A DNA stretch of 64,000 nucleotides from Hydrangea macrophylla (Eukaryota > Streptophyta > Magnoliopsida > Cornales > Hydrangeaceae). Shown here one piece after another: positions 56,736-64,000 of this stretch. Position numbers and translations under genes: made by a program. The first letter of the stretch is position 1. The number at the start of each line of letters is the position of its first letter. The stretch covers positions 81,376,634-81,440,633 of the forward strand of contig CM066997.1 in NCBI GenBank assembly GCA_033977485.1. Reading direction: 5' to 3'. Under the pieces are notes generated by a model. It was not told where the DNA came from and made no database searches. It saw only the letters and a list, made by a program, of their open reading frames with translations.

Positions 56736-57485
56736 CCCTATACACCAATGGTAAGCCTTCAAGTCACAACATTGTCTTGAACAGATGGAAATGGAGCATC
56801 TTTTATTCTATAAGCTAAGGCACTAATTCAAAGCACATCTTGGGAAAAGCAAAGAAATTGATTAGATCAGTAGGGAGGAATTTTAAAAAAAAAACCAGAT
56901 TTATTAGCAAAGTGCTGACATATCAAGATGAGGAGTGAACATAAAAGATGAGCGGTACATCATTCATGGTAAAGGCACTTTGGATCGTGGCAATTTGAGA
57001 ATTTCATGTCCAAGTCAATCCTTCTTTATTTGAGTCAGTAGTAATCTGATCACAAGTGTGTCAGAGACCGAGGTTTCATACAAACTAACCCAACTTTCCT
57101 TGTCGTTCCTGTTAAGTCCATTTGTCCTGATGGTCTCAAATGTGTGGGTTAAAGGTGATTCCCAATTATAAAAAAAAAAAAACTTTGGATATAAGCAGAA
57201 GTGCCAAACATTATTACTACACCAGTCAAGGTCATAACATGAGAATGTCCCAGGTACGAGTGGCATAGACTCGTAAGTGGTTGCAAACTACAAACCGATA
57301 CTTGTTTCTCAAGGCGGTCGATCGGAGGAAATATCGCCAACACCGAGAAACTATTGCTGATAAGGTGTGTCGATGAGACGTGTTGTTGAGGTGTTTTAGG
57401 GCCCAAAGTCTAGATGTGTTGATAAGGAGTGTTGATAAGATGCATTTTAGTGCCCAAAGTCCAAGTGTGTTGTTGAGGAAGAGCA
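56736..57485 (+). other. P1 3' region between arrays
   Basis: Non-coding. The left part matches P2 near 44400-44640 in inverted form. A short A run lies at 57169-57181. Confidence 0.5.
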
Positions 57486-58050
57486 TCAGATGTGTCGAGG
57501 AACATCAGAAGAGAGTATTGTTGAAGAGAACATCGGATGTGTTGAGGAACATCAGATTTGTTGAGAAGCGTCGTTGAAGAATTGAGGAATGTCGGATGAG
57601 TTGAGGAACATCAGATTTGTTGAGAAGCGTCGTTGAAGAGTTGAGGAGTATCGGATGAGTTGGGAAACATCAGATTTGTTGAGAAGCGTCGTTGAAGAGT
57701 TGAGGAGTATCGGATGAGTTGGGAAACATCAGATTTGTTGAGAAGCGTCGTTGAAGAGTTGAGGAATATCGGATGAGTTGGGGAACATCAGATTTGTTGA
57801 GAAGCGTCGTTGAAGAGTTGAGGAATATCGGATGGGTTGAGGAACATCAGATTTGTTGAGAAGCGTCGTTGAAGAGTTGAGGAATATCGGATGAGTTGAG
57901 GAACATCAGATTTGTTGAGAAGCGTCTTTGAAGAGTTGAGGAATATCGGATGGGTTGAGGAACATCAGATTTGTTGAGAAGCGTCTTTGAAGAGTTGAGG
58001 AATATCGGATGGGTTGAGGAACATCAGATTTGTTGAGAAGCATCATGGAA
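57486..58050 (+). repeat. P1 3' minisatellite, about 9 copies of 59-60 bp
   Basis: GGAACATCAGATTTGTTGAG AAGCGTCGTTGAAGAGTTGA is the repeating core, near 57549, 57607, 57667, 57727, 57786, 57846, 57905 and 57964 and partly at 58021. Neighbouring units are almost identical. It is not related to the P2 array. Confidence 0.95.
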
Positions 58051-58890
58051 AAATCGAGAAGCATCGTTAAGATTTGAAGAACACCGTTGACAATCAAGAA
58101 GCCTTAAGAAAGCACCGTCAAAGATTCGAGGAACAACGTAAGCGCCATTGAGAATTGAGGATTGAGAAGCACCGTTGAGACTTTGGGAGTCACCGAGTCC
58201 ATAGTGTCACGACTAAGAGGAGCACGAGTCAAGAATTACTTCACCCAACATGACACATAGCCCATCGGTTGCGGCACACACAAATCACAAAGCCCACTGG
58301 AGTGGCAAACACACCATAAGCATTCTTTTGAGCACCACAGTATCACTTTGAGCACCACGCTCTTCCTTGAGTAAGACCTCCAGGTCGAGCTCCCTCACAA
58401 ATCTATTAGTCATAGTGAAGCATAGATCACCAAGCCCACTGAGAGTGGCAAATACACCGAACACATGTACTAGGACCACAAGCGTTTTAGAACACAATAC
58501 AGGCACGACACAAGTCCACTCGGAGTGGTACACCCCACAGCACCAATTCATGCTAGGATCAAAACACTAGACATGATAGGACTTAGGACAAAATTCATAT
58601 CACATCCATGCATAGCATATCACTCTTATAGCATAGCATCCGCCTGATTGTTGTGTATGTGCATGTGTGATCTATTCCTTTGTGCCCTGAACTACGTCCT
58701 GGTCTGATTCCCCTTGGGACACGTAGGCAGCTCACACAGAGCGCGACCAGCACTAGCCTCAGCATCATTGCATCTTTTGCAACGTTTTTTATCCTAAATC
58801 TATAGCCTCCAAAAGACCTGTCTCTTCAAAACTTTGGCACTCGCTTGCGACATGCGTTGCCTCGCAAGTTCCTGCCAAAGAGGGGCAAAC
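58051..58890 (+). other. P1 3' end and PPT
   Basis: No gene is seen. A CTACGT...ACGTAG motif is at 58689-58728. The PPT AAAGAGGGGCAAAC is at 58877-58890, directly before the LTR. Confidence 0.75.
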
Positions 58891-61800
58891 TGTAGACACC
58901 CCATTTTGTCGGCTATCATATTTAGGAGACCCATAGCTTGGTGGTTCACAATGATCGTAAAAGACTAAAAAGGACTCCTGGAAGTCAGCTATATCTCTCA
59001 GAATGCTCAGATTGACCAAAATGCCCCTGAAAGCCCGAAGACTCCCAGATTTGGTCCCGAAATTCTGAAAACATGCTATATCATAAGAAAAATGATAAAA
59101 TGAGTTTTTAAGAGAAAATCGGGTGAAATCGTCAGCTCCCAGAGACCCCCGGAAGTCCCGGAAGCTCCCGGAAAGTCCCCGTTGACCGGTTTGACCAAGG
59201 TTTGACCAGGTTTGACCAAGTTTGACCGAAATCGTCCGAATTCACCAGAATCATTCTAAATCATGAGAAAAGTATTAAAACAAGTTCCAAAAGAAAATCG
59301 AGCGAAAACATCAGCTCCCGGGAACTCCCGGAGGTTTCCAGAACTTCCCGGGAATCCCAGGTTTGACCAGTTTGACCGGAATTTGACTTTAGAACCGGGG
59401 CACTGTGACAATTTTCAAATATTTTTCATGGATACTAGAGGTCAACAGCTTTCCGACGGTATATTGCACATAATTTTCGAATTTAAAACGAGTTTATTAT
59501 GAATTTCCAAAGGCGAAAAAGGCGATCAAATCAGCTTTTATCGCGAATACCGTAAAACTTTTCAAAGTGACCTATCCCCGAACTATTTTTTATGTAGAGT
59601 AGACTCCATTACCTTTCCAACGGTATATCACAACCTCAATTTGGAGTTCGTATGCATTTTCTGTGAATTTCGGACAAAATAGGGCCTTTTCGCGAATACC
59701 GGAACCTCTGGGGGCCTAAACGTAATTTTCTGGGCTTCTGAGGAGCAGTGCCGCCGCGGCACTGGCCCACTGCCGCCGCGGCACTCAACCCTCGCAGAGT
59801 CCATTTTTGTAATTTTTTTGGGGGTCCAAATTGATTAATTGAAAGCCAAAACGACATAGTTTTATGTTCACAGTTGTTTGGGACCAATGGGAGTACTTCT
59901 AAAACCCCAAAACCACCCCAAATTGGCCTATTTAAACCCTCCATTGCTCTTCATTTTGGGGGGGCCAAGTGCAAAGCTTGAAAAGTTGTAGAGAAGAAGA
60001 GAGATAGAGATAGGTTTAGAAGAGAGAAAGGGAGCTTCTCCCATTGATTTTCCATAAGAAAGTGAGTTTTATTCTTGTTTTCTTCCATCATCCTTCTATA
60101 TACTTCACATTCAAAGTCCACTCCAACCCTCATTCTTGAGCATTCATGAGATAGGAAGCTACTTCCATGTCCAAATGTCAAAATCTATGAGTGAAACACC
60201 AAGCTACAAGTCCAAAATCACATTGATTATCATCTATTGATTGCTATTTACTTGCTTTGATTATATATATGTTCATCTCTCCTTATCTCATTTCTTTTTT
60301 CTTTTCTTTATTTACTTACTAGTTCATCATCATCTAAGTGATGACATGAAGTTTGGGGTGAGTGAATCCTTATGGATAGTAGCTCTTGACCTCAAAAACA
60401 TGTTTGATAGATGATGATCATAACCTCAATACTTCCAAGGTATTCTTGAAATGTATTGAAGTTATGTTCAAAAATAAAAATAAATCTCTCCAACAATCTT
60501 GGAGGTTCTTGATGATGAGTTTGATGTTGGCATTTCAAGTGGCTATAATCCTTATTGAGTATTAAAAATATGTTTTCAAAACATCTATTTCAAAACCCCT
60601 CTCATTTGGTTTCAAGAAACAAAACTTTGTTTTCTCCAAAATCTTCAAAACAATGAGTCAAAACAGTGAGTGAGTCGAGTTCAAAGATTTCTCTAGAACT
60701 CAATACTCAATATATGGATGCAAGGCCACTTGGAAAGTCTTCCTAACTCATTGGAGAACACCCATGATTTTTGGTTTGACTTGGAAGTACTTGGAAATGG
60801 TCCATTTGGATCCCAATATTCCTTCCAAACATTCTGATTTTGCTGTCACAGCAGCTAGGTCCACTTCCAACCTCTTTTACAGAAAACTTTTCCAAAAGGG
60901 GTGGTCCTAACGTATTTTTCCCTTAAACTTCAATGTCTTAGGAAACTTTATGTATAAAATGGGCCTCTAGATCATTAGTTTTCATTTTCTAAGATTTTTC
61001 AACATTTCAGTCGACGGTACGGACTCTGTTTCTGAGTGACCTTCATTGTTTATATGATTTCTCTCAATCTGTGATAGATATTCCAGATTGGCCTTTTGGG
61101 TTGTGTTCTAGACACAATAAGTAACATCTCCATAAAAAAGCATGCATTGAAAACATTCCTAACCCCTATTTTCAAATTCCAAAAGATCATGCTACTGTTC
61201 TGTCCACTATTCACAGCAAGTACATTTCAACTTTCATTCTTTGATTTGATGCTCATATGCATTCCAAATTAGTTCATATCTTAGGAAGTAGTTCATACTA
61301 CATTTGTACACATCCCATGTTAATTTCATTCATTCATTCATACACATTTTAGACTTCTAAGTCATTCTAGAAATCCATGTACACAAAACACACTACAACC
61401 TTTGCACATTTTAGATATATACATTGCATTCATGCAAGATTTGGGGTTTTTTGTAACTCTTAATCTAAGAAGATTATAAGGAATGATCACGATCACACGT
61501 TCATGCTTCACCTTCGATCTAATCATCCTTTCTCATCCGTCCCGGGGATTGATAGATCTTCTATTCTCAAAGATTAACATGCATCATCCTAGCTTGCTAA
61601 GCATCCTTGTTTTCTTTGACTATTTGTTTCAAGAACAATTCATGTCCCCCTTTAGATTAGGAAGTCTTGATTATTTGATACATGATTAGACTATTTTTCC
61701 TAAGTTTATTTGTGTGATTTTTCACTTTACATTGTATGATATTTGACTTAGATCTTATGAATGATATCTTATCTTTAGATCTTCCATTTCAAGTTTCTTA

Positions 61801-62146
61801 TGTGATGTAATATACTATCATAGTAATAATTGCCGAATCATACATAGTATAAGATGATTATTTGGATGCTAATTGAGGCCCGTCGAAAGACGGGGTGAGT
61901 TGAGGGTGTTTTAGTCGCGACAAAGGCTCCTTCCTCTCTCGTACCAAAACCCCGAGCCAAGTTCTTTGGTTATGAAGGGCCGGTGCCCTTTATCCATTTG
62001 GGTGAGTCAAATTAGGTTTCTTGGTTACTTAAAGACCAAGTGGCGACTCTGTATCTGTTTTCAACAGACCTATTTTCTTTCTTTGATTCAAATCAATTTC
62101 AAAGCAATCTCGAACAAGAGAAGTGGTCCGATTCCGCCTGTCCACA
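58891..62146 (+). repeat. 3' LTR of P1
   Basis: 3256 bp, nearly identical to the 5' LTR. GC-rich dyads lie at 59748-59762 and 59770-59784. It ends CCTGTCCACA, then TSD GTCGT. Confidence 0.95.
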
Positions 62147-62151
62147 GTCGT

Positions 62152-62300
62152 TGATTGGTAGCATGGTTGTAGGTGTCGCCTACATGTTCCATCCTCTACA
62201 TAAAACTTCAAAAACTTTGGATGGGTCCATTCGCTCTTGAATAGGTGCTCCAACTCGTGCTTGATGATTTTTCAAGGGTCCTACCATAGTGTGCTAGTGA
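62152..62300 (-). pseudogene. gag: N-terminal end of chromovirus G gag
   Basis: The minus strand has an acceptor-like TCTCTTGTAG, then an ATG opening MVGPLKNHQARVGAPIQERM, a TAG and a frameshift. It then reaches the segment that continues at 35405 across P1. The continuity over the single GTCGT copy shows these two stretches were once adjacent. Confidence 0.6.
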
Positions 62301-62684
62301 AGAGTACCTACAAGAGACCTATTGATTAGTTGAAAGTCTTCTTGGAGAAATGAAATCAAGATAGAGTGATAAACAATGATAAGACTAACAGGTCTACTAA
62401 TCAGCATATATCACTCAAACACAAAATCAATATCAAAAGTACTGATCGTATATATATATATCAAAAGATGTAATGCATAGTACACACTAGTCAAACTGTG
62501 TACCACATGGGACATAGGCTAAAACCAGTACTAAGGTCAACTATTTACAATGCTTCTAATATTGATAAACATCTATACAAAGCTATGGTCAAATAGCTAT
62601 CTCTCAAGCTCCCAAAAATCATATGGACAACATGTCCTGACAAAACTAACAAAAATCTAAACTCTGCAGATCCCGACTCAAAAG
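62301..62684 (-). other. Non-coding gap between ORF1 and gag of element G
   Basis: AT-rich with a (TA)n run at 62449-62461. It ends in an acceptor-like pyrimidine-AG before gag, so it may be an intron. No frame is open. Confidence 0.4.
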
Positions 62685-63600
62685 TTGTTAGCATCTGATC
62701 CTACTGGGGGTGCCTCATCCTCCAATGCAATGTCCATCTCTATAGGTGGATTGACTTTTACTGGCTCAGCAAATCCTCCAACCACTACTCCTATATCCTA
62801 GTCCTCGACGATTATATCGTCAACATCTATATCCTCGACACCAAATGCCGGCTCGGCGATGTCGGCGACCATCTCGACAAAATCTCCAACTATGGCCATA
62901 GCCTCTACTAGCTCAACCTCTCCTATCGGAAGTCCATCTAGCTATGCAACCATCCCTGCTACCCACTTGGCTGCCATATTGGCAATGGTTACCATATGTA
63001 GTACAGGTCCTATTGGTAACTCGGGCATAATAGGTATCTGAGGTACCATAATCTCCTCAGGCTCAACTGCAACATCCTCCATACCCTCCTTTCCTACTAC
63101 CCCTATATCATCCTCATCAACTCTGGGTCCTCTTTTGGATCCTCCTCTGGCTCTTCGTCATCATCGATGGGCTTAATGTCCTCTTCGGGATCCTCTTCTG
63201 GGTCTGCATCTACTATCGGCTTGGCCTCCGGTGACTCTGGAATTGGTATCTTGGGTACTGGTAGTGGTGGTTCTACTGCCACTGCTGTCTCAATAGGTCC
63301 TCCAAGAATAGCTCGTAGCTCTATAGCATCCATCTCCTGCTTACTCTAGATCAATGGTATAATCTCTTGATAAATATCCCTACCAATCCTCACAGAATGA
63401 CTAGCATCCATACACATCTCTGTAGGGCGAGTCTTCCTGGTCACATAGAGAGCCTTCCACATATCCTCCTCCAGATACTGACTAACTGTCTGGTATATGC
63501 CCTCGTGGCAGAACTCTGGGTCAGCAGGCTCCACGACATCCCCATAGATCACATGTCCTCCATATGCATCAGTCACAAACTTGTGGAACTCTGGATCCAT
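62685..63600 (-). pseudogene. Acidic ORF upstream of gag in chromovirus G
   Basis: The start ATG at 63598-63600 opens MDPEFHKFVTDAYGGHVIYG, just after a GCAG/GTTAG context. YLEEDMWKALYVTRKTRPTE and DASHSVRIGRDIYQEIIPL follow. A TAG (63346-63348), then a proline/acid-rich region (PEEDPEEDIKPIDDDEEPEE), a frameshift near 63110 and an acidic hydrophobic tail run to about 62685. It is about 300 codons in all. I do not recognise a family. An extra ORF ahead of gag is known in Ogre but is not usual in chromoviruses. Confidence 0.5.
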
Positions 63601-63697
63601 GATGCTAACCTGCAAAGGAAAACTATCTATCATCAGGAGGACTTATCTTAAACTCATATCTAATCTCAGGGAATCTTAAATACTAGGACCAGAATCA

Positions 63698-64000
63698 TGT
63701 TATACCCCAGAAGAGTAAAAATAAAGAAAAATAAATTTCCTTTTTGGGTCCATAGGGAATGACGAGTGAATGTCACTAATTATCCACACCATATAGTACC
63801 AGATAAATAATCAATAAGAATAATAATAATAATCAAACTGAATAAAATAACAGTTGTATCTATTACAAACATCAGAGTGGTCCTTTGGAACCTAACAGGT
63901 TTGGAGACAACATATGCCCAAGTACCCGTTACAAAAGTTCAACAAAAATAACAGAAATATAAACTAGATATAACTTCTTCACCTCTAGCTGGCGTAAGGG
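63698..64000 (-). repeat. 5' LTR of chromovirus G, cut by window end
   Basis: The minus-strand LTR end is CTGGGGTATAACA at 63698. The last 300 bp match the solo LTR at 3634-3940 closely. The PYAS-stop of the acidic peptide is at 63985 onwards. The bases after the LTR (TGATTCTGGTCC) do not give a clear PBS. Confidence 0.75.

Larger units (their letters stand above)
35411..62146 (+). mobile_element. P1: Gag-only Ogre-like element (hosts P2)
   Basis: It runs from a TGTAGACACCCC start to a CTGTCCACA end with TSD GTCGT (35406-35410 and 62147-62151). Without P2 it is about 13.19 kb: 5' LTR 3266 bp, leader, one gag, long 3' untranslated part, 3' LTR 3256 bp. No protease, RT or integrase is present. 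The two LTRs look nearly identical. One visible difference is an extra 10-bp TTTGACCAAG unit in the 5' copy, suggesting a fairly recent insertion. Confidence 0.95.

Noticed and set aside
28470..64000. LTR D and LTR G as the two LTRs of one element
   Set aside because: Their 3' ends do not align, and LTR G matches the solo LTR A instead.
1..64000. tRNA, rRNA or host protein-coding genes
   Set aside because: No cloverleaf, rRNA-like block or multi-exon host gene was recognised by eye. A tRNAscan and protein search would be needed to exclude small ones.

Overview
This window looks like nuclear, gene-poor, heterochromatic DNA of a flowering plant, probably a eudicot. I could not identify the species. 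I recognise no host single-copy gene, tRNA or rRNA. Nearly everything I can assign is LTR retrotransposon: Ty3/gypsy of the Tat/Ogre group, Ty3/gypsy chromoviruses of the Tekay/Del type, and one family whose superfamily I could not place. One hAT-like MITE is also present. The elements are nested in one another, and target-site duplications (TSDs) let much of the order be read directly.

Layout, left to right. Positions 1-1800 hold the 3' end of a minus-strand Ogre-like element: LTR edge, polypurine tract and two minisatellites. Positions 2261-2770 and 13056-13356 are the two ends of a plus-strand, intron-containing antisense gene. It belongs to a minus-strand Tat element whose pol (13476-17950), gag (18468-20230) and 5' LTR (about 20440-21505) follow. 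About 10.3 kb of later material splits that antisense gene: an unplaced LTR with an initiator-Met PBS (2771-6558), a solo LTR inside it (3634-5947, TSD GTCAT), a hAT-like MITE (6806-7430), minisatellites, and the integrase end plus 3' LTR of chromovirus B (10004-13046).

Positions 22478-28469 are the 3' end of chromovirus E (minus strand). Its LTR is broken by chromovirus C, which has lost almost all of its interior (22725-25737, TSD TAAGC). Positions 28470-31344 are the integrase C-terminus and 3' LTR of chromovirus D. Positions 31345-32474 are a second, truncated copy of the unplaced LTR; it carries the empty site of the solo LTR. Positions 32475-35410 and 62147-64000 are chromovirus G (5' LTR, acidic ORF, gag, PR, RT, RNase H; minus strand). 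Its gag is split by P1.

P1 (35411-62146, plus, TSD GTCGT) is a large Ogre-like element that codes only for Gag. A sister copy, P2 (38983-52523, minus, TSD CCAGC), sits inside its leader. Both have 3.3-kb LTRs, an Ogre-type PBS, an uninterrupted gag ORF and no pol. They presumably depend on proteins from a full-length relative.

The most interesting signals lie outside the standard domains. They are: palindrome arrays placed upstream of TATA boxes in unrelated LTRs; an 18-nt hairpin between integrase and PPT whose stem is kept by paired changes; a short acidic, aromatic peptide reading frame at the same place in five chromovirus LTRs; and, in P1 and P2, arrays of PPT-like hairpins plus a different 3' minisatellite in each copy.
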